Positions 8,798-17,393 are shown, counted from the first letter of the stretch. The stretch: DNA of 64,000 bases from Micromonospora sediminicola (GCF_900089585.1 NZ_FLRH01000004.1:1853001-1917000); one strand, 5' to 3'. The notes: generated from the sequence alone by a model not told the origin. Numbers and translations: made by a program.

Positions 8798-9017
8798 GCG
8801 TCGGGCGGCCGAGTGATCGCCGCCGGCGCGGGGCGACGATGGTGCTTCTCGGCGGTGGTGTGCTCGCCGGGTCACCGGCACTGGCGTCCGCTGACCGGCA
8901 GCTCGTGGGCGGCGCGGTGATCCTGAGTCACCCGCCCGTCCGTCCCACCGGCGCGTATGGCTCAGCCGGAACCGGGCCCCTCAGGAGGACATCCTTCGGG
9001 GCCTGGTTCAGCGACGC

Positions 9018-9542
9018 TCACCCCAGTTGCATCTGCTCCCAGCCGCTCGACATGCATCGCTGCCAGCCAGAGCTCGATGAGCCGTTGTAGTACAGATCGA
9101 TGCATGCATGACGCTGGGCCTCGGTCGCGGACGTTCCGGTCGAGAAGTGGTAGGAGTTCTGCCAGGTTCCTCGCTCACTTAGCGCTGAAGTGCAACTCTG
9201 CGTGTTCTTCGGTGACTGCCACTGGTTGGAGTTCGGCTTGTCCAACGAAACCCACGCCGTGACCTTGCAGCCGGTCGCGCCCGTTGCTGCCGGATCGATC
9301 AAAACGTCAGACGTCAGGTAGAACGCCTGCCCGCCTCCGGACGGTACGTACCAAAAGATGTTCATGCACAACCCGATCCGGTTGCCGTTCGCGTAACTGC
9401 CGGACAGCGCTCCACAGTAGGACTGCTCAGCTGCCTGGGCCGGAGCCCCTGACGTCGGCAGGATCACCGCTGAAGCAGCGAGTACGACCGCCGCGCGAAG
9501 GAGGAGTTTGCGCCACGCCAACGCTGTTCTGATTCCCCGCAT
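9018..9542 (-). CDS. Secreted Cys-rich hypothetical protein
   Basis: 174 residues from ATG 9542, chosen because GGGAGAGC precedes it and the N-terminus then starts with a basic-hydrophobic signal peptide ending in A-Q-A-A (about residue 38). The mature part has six Cys (Y-C, L-C, G-C, S-C, A-C, R-C) that could form three disulfides, is rich in Ser, Gly, Asn and Trp, and ends in a Trp-containing repeat-like segment. Its coding and upstream sequence is visibly less GC-rich than its neighbours. I do not recognise the family. An extracellular binding or small antimicrobial-type protein is possible but unsupported. Confidence 0.7.
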   Translation of the reverse strand: MRGIRTALAWRKLLLRAAVVLAASAVILPTSGAPAQAAEQSYCGALSGSYANGNRIGLCMNIFWYVPSGGGQAFYLTSDVLIDPAATGATGCKVTAWVSLDKPNSNQWQSPKNTQSCTSALSERGTWQNSYHFSTGTSATEAQRHACIDLYYNGSSSSGWQRCMSSGWEQMQLG

Positions 9543-9818
9543 TTGCTCTCCCAATGACCGGGTCGAATGAGACGCGAGCGTATCTGGAAAATGATCCACT
9601 CAACAGAAAGGCGATAATGAATTCATTCGCCCGCCACCTGGCCGCAATCCGGGCTGCACGAATTGCTCGTTGGCCCAAGGTGCCGGGCGATCAGGTCAGC
9701 CCGCTGCCCGACGCACGCGAGCCGCAACTGCTGCACCACAAGGCCGAGGCTGCTGTCCCCGGCAAGGGAGTGGGGCCTGTCGCCTCCCAGCGGGCGACTG
9801 AGGACGACCGCGAGAGCC

Positions 9819-11051
9819 TCAGCCGACGGCCGGGTGGAAAACCATCGCGTTGCCGTCCGACGGGTCGGCGGCGAGGCCGCCGTGGGCCGTGACGGCCACC
9901 GGCGCCACCCCGGGAGACACCGACCGGTCCAGGCCGGTGCGCGCGTCGAGGACGACGGCGGCCCCGTTCACCGTGCCGTAGACCGCGCCGTGCCACGCCG
10001 CGGTCATCCGCGGGGCGCGCCGACCGGTCGCGGGCAACTGCCACAGGTCGTCGCCGGTGGTGGAGTCCAGGGCGAACAGCGGCTCCGAGTTGCCGAGAGC
10101 GCAGACCGTGACCGCGGCCTCGTCGTAGGCGCAGCGCAGTCCCACCCGGTACTCGCCGGTCGTGCGGTTGACCAGGGCTCCGTCCTTCTTGACGAGCGCG
10201 TAGAAGCGCTTGCCGTCGTTCTGCCGACCCACCGCGACGACGAACGACGGACCGGCGGCGGCGAGTTCGGCGTCGGCGACGGAGACCGCCGACCAGCGCT
10301 CGGCGCCGTCGAGCAGCGCGAGCCCGGTGACGGACCGGCGGTAGCGGGCGTCCGGAGCGGTGAGGCCGACGACGGTGTCCCCCAGCAGCGCCGAGGCGGC
10401 GAAGTCGTCGTCGCGCCACAGGGTGTTGCCGGTGCTGACGTCGACGACCACCGTCACCTGCTTGCCGATGCCGAGCACCACAGCGGTGCCGCGGCCGCCG
10501 ACCACGCGTACCGGATCGGCGGCGACCAGGCTGAAGTCGCCCTCGGCCGGTTTGGCGTCCACGGTCACGGTCGTCGTCAGCCGGCCGTCGGTCGCGTCGA
10601 TCACGAGCAGCTCGACGGCCTGCCGGGACGCGACGGTGCCGGAGGCGGGGATCTCCACCGCGTACGGCACCACCACGGTGGGCCGACCGGAGGGGTCGAT
10701 CAGCACCGGTCGGTGCCCGGCCGCGGCCGGGTTGCGGGTGATCGGTGCCTGCTTCGGGGTGAGCACGGACAGCTGGCGTCCGCCGGCCACGTCCACCACC
10801 GTGGTCCGGGCGTCGCCGGCCACGAATGCGGTCGTCCCGCGCAGGAGGACGTCCCCGGGGCGGGCCTCGCCGAGAGCCGTGCCGGTGGGCCCGAACCGGG
10901 TCGGCGGGTCGAACGCCGGCGCCGACGGGGTGGCGGCGGGTGACGGTGCGGCAGCGGAGGCCGGCGCTGACGGCGGGTCGTCGTCCCCACATCCGGCGAC
11001 CGTCGCCGCGAGCGCAACGATGACCGCCGCCGCCTGGAGCCGCGCTCGCAC
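9819..11051 (-). CDS. Lipoprotein with PQQ-like beta-propeller repeats
   Basis: 410 residues from GTG 11051 (a GTG at 11054 is also possible; GGGGGA lies just upstream). The signal peptide ends in a lipobox V-A-G-C near residues 19-22, followed by an Asp/Pro/Ala linker. The body contains recurring blades such as 'S-T-G-N-T-L-W-R-D', 'S-T-T-G-D-D-L-W-Q-L' and 'D-A-R-T-G-L-D', the pattern of PQQ/WD-like beta-propellers. Likely an outer-face lipoprotein with a scaffold or ligand-binding role. It stands alone between two divergent or unrelated genes. Confidence 0.75.
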   Translation of the reverse strand: MRARLQAAAVIVALAATVAGCGDDDPPSAPASAAAPSPAATPSAPAFDPPTRFGPTGTALGEARPGDVLLRGTTAFVAGDARTTVVDVAGGRQLSVLTPKQAPITRNPAAAGHRPVLIDPSGRPTVVVPYAVEIPASGTVASRQAVELLVIDATDGRLTTTVTVDAKPAEGDFSLVAADPVRVVGGRGTAVVLGIGKQVTVVVDVSTGNTLWRDDDFAASALLGDTVVGLTAPDARYRRSVTGLALLDGAERWSAVSVADAELAAAGPSFVVAVGRQNDGKRFYALVKKDGALVNRTTGEYRVGLRCAYDEAAVTVCALGNSEPLFALDSTTGDDLWQLPATGRRAPRMTAAWHGAVYGTVNGAAVVLDARTGLDRSVSPGVAPVAVTAHGGLAADPSDGNAMVFHPAVG

Positions 11052-11276
11052 CACTGGATCCCCCGTTTCCGCGACCGTCCGGCCCCGTAGCGTAGCAACG
11101 GGCATCGATCGGGCGGGCGACCGTCGGTGACCGGCGCGTGTCGCGGTGGACCAACCGGTCTGTTCTCAGTGGACAGCGCGATCTATGCTGCTCCCGGTAC
11201 GCATCGTGAGCGGCATCGGCGTCTGCCCGCCGCTCGGGCGTGCCGATGCAGTCGTGCGTTCGGGGGAGGGCACTGC

Positions 11277-11429
11277 ATGAGTTCGCCGTGCGTGGACGTC
11301 CGGGCCGCCGGAGCCGTCGCCGGTGTCGCCGTGCCCCCGGCCTCCCCCCGCTCGTCGCGCGCCTCGGCGCCCCGTGACTCACGAGTCCGTGACGATTCCG
11401 CTGCCGTCAGGATGTGCACATGGAGATGA
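11277..11429 (+). CDS. Possible small ORF upstream of the glycosyltransferase operon
   Basis: A 50-codon frame starting at ATG 11277 behind a strong GGGGGAGGG (11261-11269). The predicted peptide is Ala/Val/Pro-rich at its N-terminus and Arg/Ser-rich later, with Cys at positions 5 and 48. Its stop overlaps the start of the next gene (ATG 11420), so it could couple translation. No family is recognised, and the only support is the ribosome site and the overlap. The stretch 11055-11276 upstream shows nothing else recognisable. Confidence 0.35.
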   Translation: MSSPCVDVRAAGAVAGVAVPPASPRSSRASAPRDSRVRDDSAAVRMCTWR

Positions 11430-11770
11430 CAGACGTGACGAAGGTGTCGGATTCCTGGGGATGCATGCTCAGCACCCACCGCTACCGGTGGGACGAGCGG
11501 GAGGAACCGGTACGGCAGAACGTCACCTTCGCCGACCAGGCCGCCACGTCCCGGAGCACGCTGGCCGGTGCGGGTGAGGCCGAGCCGCCGCGCACCGTCG
11601 AGATCGCCAGCACCGAGGCGCTCGTGGCCGCGTCCCTGCTCCGGGAGCTGTCGGCCCGGCTCCGCCACGGCGTCAGCACCGGGGCGGTGAGTCCGGACGC
11701 CGCGGAGCTGGCCGACGTGACCGACGATCTCGTCGGCCGGCTCTACTCGGCGACGGGCATGCGTGGCTGA
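11420..11770 (+). CDS. Hypothetical protein at the head of the glycosyltransferase/HAD/Nudix operon
   Basis: 116 residues from ATG 11420 (AGGA 7 bases upstream; a GTG at 11414 is the alternative). The first half is polar with a Trp and two Arg-Tyr segments. The second half (about 58-112) is an amphipathic helix-rich region, 'A-S-L-L-R-E-L-S-A-R-L-R-H' then 'L-A-D-V-T-D-D-L-V-G-R-L-Y'. There is no signal or TM helix. It lies 93 bases before the glycosyltransferase and is probably co-transcribed. No function can be assigned. Confidence 0.6.
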   Translation: MEMTDVTKVSDSWGCMLSTHRYRWDEREEPVRQNVTFADQAATSRSTLAGAGEAEPPRTVEIASTEALVAASLLRELSARLRHGVSTGAVSPDAAELADVTDDLVGRLYSATGMRG

Positions 11771-11863
11771 CGCCGTCGACCCGGCGTGGCCGAGCGCCGG
11801 ACGGTTCCGGCGCCCTGACCGCCGACCAGGTATCCGCAGCGACACCAGAAGAAGGCAGCAGAG

Positions 11864-13180
11864 ATGACAGTGCCCTTGCCGCCGGCCCGGGCGGAGGCGC
11901 AGGCCCGGCCGTTGAACGTGCTCACGCTGTGCGACAAGTGGATCGGCGGCGGCCCGATCGCCGTCAACCGGGAGATCTCCGTGGCGCTCGCCGAGCTCGG
12001 GCACCGGGTGACCACCCGGGTGAGTGTGCCGTCGCCGTCGCATCCCCTGGTCGACGTCCAGGTGCTCGACCCGGTCCCGGGGGTGTCGGACACCCGGGCG
12101 CAACTGCTCCGGGCGGACGGGCTTCCGGCTGACGTCGACGTCATCATGGGTCACGGTCGGTTCTCCGGTGGAGCCGCCTCCTACCTGCGCGACAACTTCT
12201 ATCCGCACGCGAAGGTGGTGCACTTCGTCCACGTGACGGCGGACGAGATGGACCGCGGCCGGGGTGAGCCGCTGGAGTCGAACCAGCACACCGAGACCGA
12301 GCGCGCCCTGGTGTCCCGGGCCGACCTGGTGGTCGGCGTGGGCCCGCTGCTGACCGCCGAGGGCCGCCGCCTGGCCCGGATGTGCGAGAAGCCGCCCCCG
12401 GTGGTGGAGATGACGCCTGGCGTGGTCCTGGAGACGCCGCCCCGGTACGACCCCGAGCAGACCCGGCTGAACCTGCTGGTGTTCACGCGCACTGACGACC
12501 GCCTCAAGGGAGCCGACATCGCCGCCGCCGCGGTGGGCGAACTGCACAACCGCGGCCTGGACGTACGGCTGACGATGCTGGGGGCGCACAAGTCCGACGT
12601 CGCGGAACAGGAACGCGTGCTGTCCGACATCGCCGGCTTCCCGGTGCGGGTGCGGGGCTACACCTCCGACCCGGGCGTCATGGCCGCCGAACTCCGGGGG
12701 GCGGACCTGGTGATCCACGCGGCCCGGCACGAGGACTTCGGCCTGGCCCCGCTGGAGGCCGCCGGCTACGGCGTGCCGGTCCTGGTCGGGAACCACACCG
12801 GGGTCGGGATGTTCCTCGGCGACCCGAACCGGGTGCCGGCGGCTCTGGGCGCACCGTCGGTGGTGAACACCAGGGGGCGCTCGGAGGCGACGCTGCCCAC
12901 CGTGTGGGCCGACCACGCCGAGGCCGTCCTGAAGGATCTGCCGGAGACCCGGCGTCGGGCCACGGAGCTGCGCGAGCACCTCGGGCAGAACCACACCTGG
13001 CGGCACGCCGCCGAAGGGGTGGCGGAGCACATCCGGGCCCTGGCGCCATCCACGCGCGGCACCACCGCCGCGACGGCCGCGTTGCAGGCCGCGCACCAGC
13101 AGACCCGTCCCCCGGCCGTGCCGCCCCGCCGGCCGCAGGCCTGGCAGGAGGGCCTCCGGCCGCCGGGGCGCGGCCGGTGA
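11864..13180 (+). CDS. GT4-like glycosyltransferase (GT-B fold)
   Basis: 438 residues from ATG 11864, preceded by AGAAGGCAG. The N-terminal Rossmann half has 'L-N-V-L-T-L-C-D-K-W-I-G-G-G' followed by 'I-A-V-N-R-E-I-S-V-A-L', as in GT4 enzymes. The C-terminal half has 'L-L-V-F-T-R-T' and an E-x7-E motif (E290...E298 in E-D-F-G-L-A-P-L-E) expected to bind the donor nucleotide-sugar. The last 40 residues are a Pro/Ala/Gln-rich tail. There is no signal peptide, so it acts in the cytoplasm. Its stop overlaps the HAD gene (GTGA at 13177). The acceptor is unknown; the nucleoside- and Nudix-type partners suggest a small molecule rather than wall polymer. Confidence 0.8.
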   Translation: MTVPLPPARAEAQARPLNVLTLCDKWIGGGPIAVNREISVALAELGHRVTTRVSVPSPSHPLVDVQVLDPVPGVSDTRAQLLRADGLPADVDVIMGHGRFSGGAASYLRDNFYPHAKVVHFVHVTADEMDRGRGEPLESNQHTETERALVSRADLVVGVGPLLTAEGRRLARMCEKPPPVVEMTPGVVLETPPRYDPEQTRLNLLVFTRTDDRLKGADIAAAAVGELHNRGLDVRLTMLGAHKSDVAEQERVLSDIAGFPVRVRGYTSDPGVMAAELRGADLVIHAARHEDFGLAPLEAAGYGVPVLVGNHTGVGMFLGDPNRVPAALGAPSVVNTRGRSEATLPTVWADHAEAVLKDLPETRRRATELREHLGQNHTWRHAAEGVAEHIRALAPSTRGTTAATAALQAAHQQTRPPAVPPRRPQAWQEGLRPPGRGR

Positions 13181-14487
13181 GCGGGACCGCGAAGCCGTGG
13201 CTGCTGCTCGACATCGACGGGGTCCTCAACCCCACCGGCGACCATGCCGACCGTGGCTTCACCGCGCACCACCTGCACGGCTACCGGGTGCAGCTCAGCC
13301 GCGAGCACGGGCGGATGCTGAACGAGCTCGACCGTGAGGGACTGGTCGACCTGCGGTGGGCGACGACCTGGAACCACGCCGCGAACGCCTACGTCGCGCC
13401 CGCCGTCGGCCTGACCGGTCCGCTGCCCGTCCTGGTCATCGACCGGGCGCTGGCCGGTCCGGTGCCGTTCGGCGTCAACTGGAAGGCCGCGAGCGTGCTG
13501 GCCGAGGCCGACGGCGTGCCCTTCGCCTGGCTGGACGACTTCCTCACCGACGCCGACCGGCGGTGGGCCGAGGCGCGTGTCCTCGACAACGGGGTCCCCA
13601 CGCTGCTCGTGCCGGTCGACCCGGCGGTCGGGTTGCTTCCCGACCACCTCGACCAGGTGCGCTCGTGGGCGCGGAGCACCAGCGGCCCCGGTGTCCTCAC
13701 CGGTGGGGAGCTGCTGCGGCGTACCCCGCACCTGTCGGCGGACCCGGTGGCGCGGGAGCGGGCGGACTGGTTCGCGCGCACCTGCAACGCTCTGCCCGAC
13801 CGGGCCGCCGGTCTCGACCGGAGGGACCTGACCGTCTCGCTGTGGGACCGCTGCGCGACCGCGGTCACCGCCGAGCACGGGGGCGGGTCGGGGGTGCGTC
13901 CCACCGACGAGTTCGTCCGCCAGTCCTTCCGCCGGTTCCTCCGGGGCGACGGCGCGGCGGCGACGGTCTGGGCCGACCGGGCCGCCCTGCGCGCCGCCCG
14001 GCCCGAGCGCGGCGACGTCGCGCACGCCAAGGACTCGTACCGCCTCGTCCTCGGGGAGACACCCGACCGCGACGCCGGCCCGCGGATCCAACTGCTCGTC
14101 GACTCCGCGGTGGCCGACCTCGGCATCAGCCCGGACATCCAACGCACCCACCGCTCGATCCAGCTGGGCCCGTCCGGCCCGCTGGTGCAGGTCTCCGTCC
14201 GCGCCGACCGCCGCGACACGTCCAGCGACCTGACCGTCGCCTTCGGTCACGACGGACAGGCCGAGCGGGTCCCCTACGATCAGTTGCTACGCGACGGCCC
14301 GGACGCCCTGTACGAGCGGGTCACGCGGGTGAGCAGGTCCGTGGCGGAGCTGCACGAGCGACGGCCGGCCGCCGTCGCCTACCTGCCGGGGCCCGCCGCG
14401 CGCCGGCACCAGCAGCAGCCGTACCAGCCGACGACGGCGGCGGTCCGTCCGCCGACGTCACCACAGCCATCGAGGGGCAGACGATGA
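13177..14487 (+). CDS. HAD-type phosphatase domain fused to an unknown C-terminal domain
   Basis: 436 residues. Residues 8-19 read W-L-L-L-D-I-D-G-V-L-N-P: the DxD nucleophile motif (D12, D14) of HAD enzymes, in the sub-style of the HAD_SAK_2 group. 'D-L-R-W-A-T-T-W' and 'W-L-D-D-F' supply later HAD motifs. Residues about 195-420 form a second domain I do not recognise, with 'W-D-R-C-A-T-A-V-T', 'R-Q-S-F-R-R-F-L' and a beta-rich 'R-S-I-Q-L-G-P-S-G-P'. The tail is Pro/Gln-rich. It overlaps both neighbours by four bases, so it is tightly coupled within the operon. The likely chemistry is phosphate ester hydrolysis; the substrate is unknown. Confidence 0.75.
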   Translation: MSGTAKPWLLLDIDGVLNPTGDHADRGFTAHHLHGYRVQLSREHGRMLNELDREGLVDLRWATTWNHAANAYVAPAVGLTGPLPVLVIDRALAGPVPFGVNWKAASVLAEADGVPFAWLDDFLTDADRRWAEARVLDNGVPTLLVPVDPAVGLLPDHLDQVRSWARSTSGPGVLTGGELLRRTPHLSADPVARERADWFARTCNALPDRAAGLDRRDLTVSLWDRCATAVTAEHGGGSGVRPTDEFVRQSFRRFLRGDGAAATVWADRAALRAARPERGDVAHAKDSYRLVLGETPDRDAGPRIQLLVDSAVADLGISPDIQRTHRSIQLGPSGPLVQVSVRADRRDTSSDLTVAFGHDGQAERVPYDQLLRDGPDALYERVTRVSRSVAELHERRPAAVAYLPGPAARRHQQQPYQPTTAAVRPPTSPQPSRGRR

Positions 14488-15383
14488 CATCGGAGAGTCC
14501 GACGCACGAGGGCAAGGCCATCGACGAGGCGCGACAGGACTACGACGCTCTGCGCGCGGTCGGCGAGCTGTTCCCGGGCACCGCACTGGCGGAGAGCAGC
14601 CGGCAACTCGGACGGGGTGGCGACTGGCCGGAGAACCTGCGCGACGCCCCGCTCGTCGTCGACGCCGGCTCGGCCTGGGGCCCGGGCACCGTCCTCGCGG
14701 TGGCGGCCGCCGCGCGCGGCGTACCGCGGCTCGCCCTGGTGGTCGTGGGCGACGAGACGGCCGGATCGGCCGCACGCCGCCTCCTGGACCGCGTGGGCCG
14801 CCCCGAGGTCGGTGTCGCGTACCGGCCCGCCGAGGTGCCGTCGGCCGTGCGGTCCGCCTGCGGCGCCGACGGGCAGCCGATCCGCTGGGCGAGCCTCGGC
14901 GAGCCTCGTCACCTGGCGCAGGTGATCCAGCACGCTCCGGACCTCGCCGGCCGGTTGCGCGTCACGCAGTCGGCCGCCGGCAGCGAGCGGTCGGCGAGCG
15001 CCGACGCCGCGCGAACGGTGCTGGACGCGGCGCGGGAGGGACGGATCGCCGGGCTCGACCTGGTGGTCACCGGGCCGGGCGACGACGAGCCGTCGGTCGA
15101 CCACAGCCGCCGGCAGGCCATGGTGCTGGTCGAGGCGCTGGACGACACCGTGGACACGTCGGCCGCGGCTGCCGTGCTCGGCGGCTCCGTCGTCCTGAGC
15201 GCCGCCGTGATGCTGCCCTTCGTCGACGTGGAGCAGGCCGGCACGGCGGTCGACGGCGAGGGCGTCTTCCGGCGCGGCCACGACGGGGTGCCCCTGTGGT
15301 GGGGGACGATCGAGGACCATGACCCGTTGGTCCGCTGGCTCAGCCGGGTCATCGAGCCGTCGCGGCCGGACCGGGGGGCGTGA
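14484..15383 (+). CDS. Nucleoside-hydrolase-like protein lacking the canonical metal Asp cluster
   Basis: 299 residues from ATG 14484 (ATGA overlap). After about 50 residues the layout follows inosine-uridine nucleoside hydrolases: a first strand 'P-L-V-V-D-A-G-S-A-W-G', a second strand 'L-A-L-V-V-V-G-D-E-T', then 'S-A-A-R-R-L-L-D-R-V-G-R-P-E-V-G-V' and 'H-L-A-Q-V-I-Q-H-A-P-D-L-A'. The family's D-T-D-x-G-x-D-D signature is reduced to D-A-G-S-A-W, so calcium binding and classic ribohydrolase activity are doubtful. A binding or divergent enzymatic role in the cluster's nucleotide chemistry is inferred. Confidence 0.55.
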   Translation: MTSESPTHEGKAIDEARQDYDALRAVGELFPGTALAESSRQLGRGGDWPENLRDAPLVVDAGSAWGPGTVLAVAAAARGVPRLALVVVGDETAGSAARRLLDRVGRPEVGVAYRPAEVPSAVRSACGADGQPIRWASLGEPRHLAQVIQHAPDLAGRLRVTQSAAGSERSASADAARTVLDAAREGRIAGLDLVVTGPGDDEPSVDHSRRQAMVLVEALDDTVDTSAAAAVLGGSVVLSAAVMLPFVDVEQAGTAVDGEGVFRRGHDGVPLWWGTIEDHDPLVRWLSRVIEPSRPDRGA

Positions 15384-16804
15384 CCCGGGTGTCGGCCACC
15401 GAGGAGTTCACCGGGCTCGAGGCGATCTACGAGGCGTACGGGCTGGAGACTGCGAGCGACCGCGCCGCGGTCGCGGAGGCGTACGACGTCTTCCGTGAGC
15501 ACCACGGGCCCTATGTCACCTCCATCGCCGCGGAGATGCTGGACGACCTGCGGGCCTCCGTCGACGCCGACCCGAACGAGCGGATCGTCTTCGTCGGACG
15601 GGACGGGTTCAGCCTCGGCGTGGCCGTCCGCGCGATGGACCCCGACTTCTTCGACGCGCACTGTCACAACGTGGTGCTCTCCCGGGCGCTCGCCGAGGCC
15701 GCCGTGCAGGACAAGGAGCGCAACAGCGGGGCCGAGTATCCCCAGCTCCAGCCCTACCGGGAGATCTCCGGGTCGGTCGACGACCGGGACATCGACGGCG
15801 CCTACCAGCGGCTCACCCGCTACCTGCGGGGCAACGGGATCCCGGTGGGCCGGGAAGGCAGCCGCATCACCTTCGTCGACAGTTGCCTGAAGGGCACCAT
15901 CCAGGAACTGTGCGCCGCGATCTATCCCAAGAGCGAGTTCACCGGCCGCTACATGTTCTACTACGGCATCGAGGGCGATCCGCATCCCGGGAGCAAGAAG
16001 GGCTATGCCCTGCACCGCGAGGGCGCCCTCGGCGGGGGCCTGAAGACGCTGCCGGACGATCCGGATCTGACCTTCGGCAGCATTCCGGCTATCCGCGTCA
16101 TCGAGAACGCGTTGCAGGGCCCGTTGAGCAGTCCGAAGAGGATCCGGGACGACGCGCCGGACCAGACCCGGTTGATCGACACTCCGGACCGGACGTGGGG
16201 CTGCAATCCCGTGCTGATCGCCGAGCCCTACCGCGATCCCGCCGTGCGCGAGGCCAGCAAGGTGGCCGCGTTGCTCGCCGTGCACGACAGCGCGGTCGAC
16301 GTACGCGACGGCGCCCCGCTCGACACCGCGACGGTGCGCAAGCAGTTCACCGCGCAGGTGCGTTCCTGGATCAACCGCGGTACCGACGTGGACCCGCGGT
16401 TGAACCGCATCCTGGACAGTTTCGTCCACCGGGACGACCACCGCCTCGTTCGCCGCCTGGACGATCTCATGCACGAGGCGCGCCTTCCCGAGGACACCAG
16501 ATCCCAGTTCTGGACGACGTTCGACAAGGTGTCCTCGCTCGACGACAAGAAGGACTTCATCGAGCGGTTCCGGAACGCGACGCAGCAGGCCCCGGACGGC
16601 GCGGGCACGCCGCGTGGGGAGGTCGACGCCTCGCACCGCCGGGCCGAGGACGGTCAGCCGTGGCTGCGGGGCATCACGCCCGCGGCCGGTGGCGCGGTGG
16701 CCCGGCCGCCTGCCCAGCGGACGCCCGGCGGCGCTCCTCCGCGGGCCCCCGCCGGCGCGTCGCACCCCGGGCGTCCGCGGCGACCTGACGCGCCGAGTCG
16801 CTGA
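15380..16804 (+). CDS. Uncharacterised protein with RDG and VDSCLKG motifs
   Basis: 474 residues from GTG 15380 (overlaps the upstream stop). The central part has 'R-I-V-F-V-G-R-D-G-F-S-L' (about 69-80) and, about 95 residues later, 'I-T-F-V-D-S-C-L-K-G-T-I-Q-E-L', followed by 'Y-M-F-Y-Y-G-I'. The spacing recalls HAD-like or phosphoribosyltransferase-like proteins of polysaccharide and Ter-type clusters (RDG loop then a D-x-G-x-x-G-T-x-Q strand), but neither is certain. A helical region (about 290-400) and a Pro/Arg/Gly-rich tail follow. It is soluble, with no signal, and sits between the nucleoside-hydrolase-like and Nudix genes. Confidence 0.6.
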   Translation: MTRVSATEEFTGLEAIYEAYGLETASDRAAVAEAYDVFREHHGPYVTSIAAEMLDDLRASVDADPNERIVFVGRDGFSLGVAVRAMDPDFFDAHCHNVVLSRALAEAAVQDKERNSGAEYPQLQPYREISGSVDDRDIDGAYQRLTRYLRGNGIPVGREGSRITFVDSCLKGTIQELCAAIYPKSEFTGRYMFYYGIEGDPHPGSKKGYALHREGALGGGLKTLPDDPDLTFGSIPAIRVIENALQGPLSSPKRIRDDAPDQTRLIDTPDRTWGCNPVLIAEPYRDPAVREASKVAALLAVHDSAVDVRDGAPLDTATVRKQFTAQVRSWINRGTDVDPRLNRILDSFVHRDDHRLVRRLDDLMHEARLPEDTRSQFWTTFDKVSSLDDKKDFIERFRNATQQAPDGAGTPRGEVDASHRRAEDGQPWLRGITPAAGGAVARPPAQRTPGGAPPRAPAGASHPGRPRRPDAPSR

Positions 16805-16832
16805 CCCACCGGCCAGAAGGGGATTTCAGCCC

Positions 16833-17375
16833 ATGCCGACCGAATCCGGCCTCGAAGCCGCGTACCCCCGGCTGTTCGCCCCGCAGCGATGGGAGTGGGG
16901 CGGGCTCGACGCCCAGTTCAGCACCGGAGCGCCACCGGACGAGCTGGTCACCAACGTGCACCTCGTGGGGTTCAGCGGCGACCAGGTCATCCTGTGCCGC
17001 GACGACCGCGACGTGTGGTTCCTGCCCGGAGGCACGCGCGAGCCCGGTGAGAGCGTCGAGGACTGCGCCCGGCGGGAGCTGCTGGAGGAGGCGGGTGCGG
17101 TGCTCACCGGCCCGCTGACCGTGGTCGGCGCGCACCACTGCGTCACCGACCGCCCGCTGCCGTACCGGCCGCACCAGCCGCATCCGGAGAAGGCCTGGCT
17201 GTGGTGTGCCGCCGACGCCGCGATCGTCCAGGCGCCCACGATGCCGGCGGACGCGGAACAGATCGTCGAGGTCCGGGCGGTGCCGGTCGCCGAGGCCGCC
17301 GTGCTTCTGCTCACCGATCAGCCCTGGCTCCCCGACCTGCTCATGCTGGCCGTGCGGACACGCGGGCGGGGATGA
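16833..17375 (+). CDS. Nudix hydrolase
   Basis: 180 residues from ATG 16833 with AGAAGGGG upstream. A complete Nudix box G-x5-E-x7-R-E-x-x-E-E-x-G runs from G67 to G88 (E73, R81, E82, E85, E86), preceded by 'W-F-L-P-G-G'. Nudix enzymes cleave nucleoside diphosphates linked to another moiety, using a divalent cation. It is the last gene of the glycosyltransferase/HAD operon, 28 bases after the preceding stop. It meets the convergent ABC-permease gene 18 bases later. In this setting it may recycle or police a nucleotide-linked intermediate (inference). Confidence 0.88.
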   Translation: MPTESGLEAAYPRLFAPQRWEWGGLDAQFSTGAPPDELVTNVHLVGFSGDQVILCRDDRDVWFLPGGTREPGESVEDCARRELLEEAGAVLTGPLTVVGAHHCVTDRPLPYRPHQPHPEKAWLWCAADAAIVQAPTMPADAEQIVEVRAVPVAEAAVLLLTDQPWLPDLLMLAVRTRGRG

Positions 17376-17393
17376 TCGCGCCGGCCTCGCCGG

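Noticed and set aside
8798..9017. Plus-strand frame with a signal-peptide-like stretch after the DUF4913 gene
   Set aside because: Short, overlaps the next gene's end and no recognisable domain follows; left as intergenic.
9554..9892. 112-codon plus-strand frame between the secreted protein and the propeller lipoprotein
   Set aside because: Overlaps the 3' end of the lipoprotein gene on the other strand, is Arg/Pro-rich late, and has no ribosome site or family.
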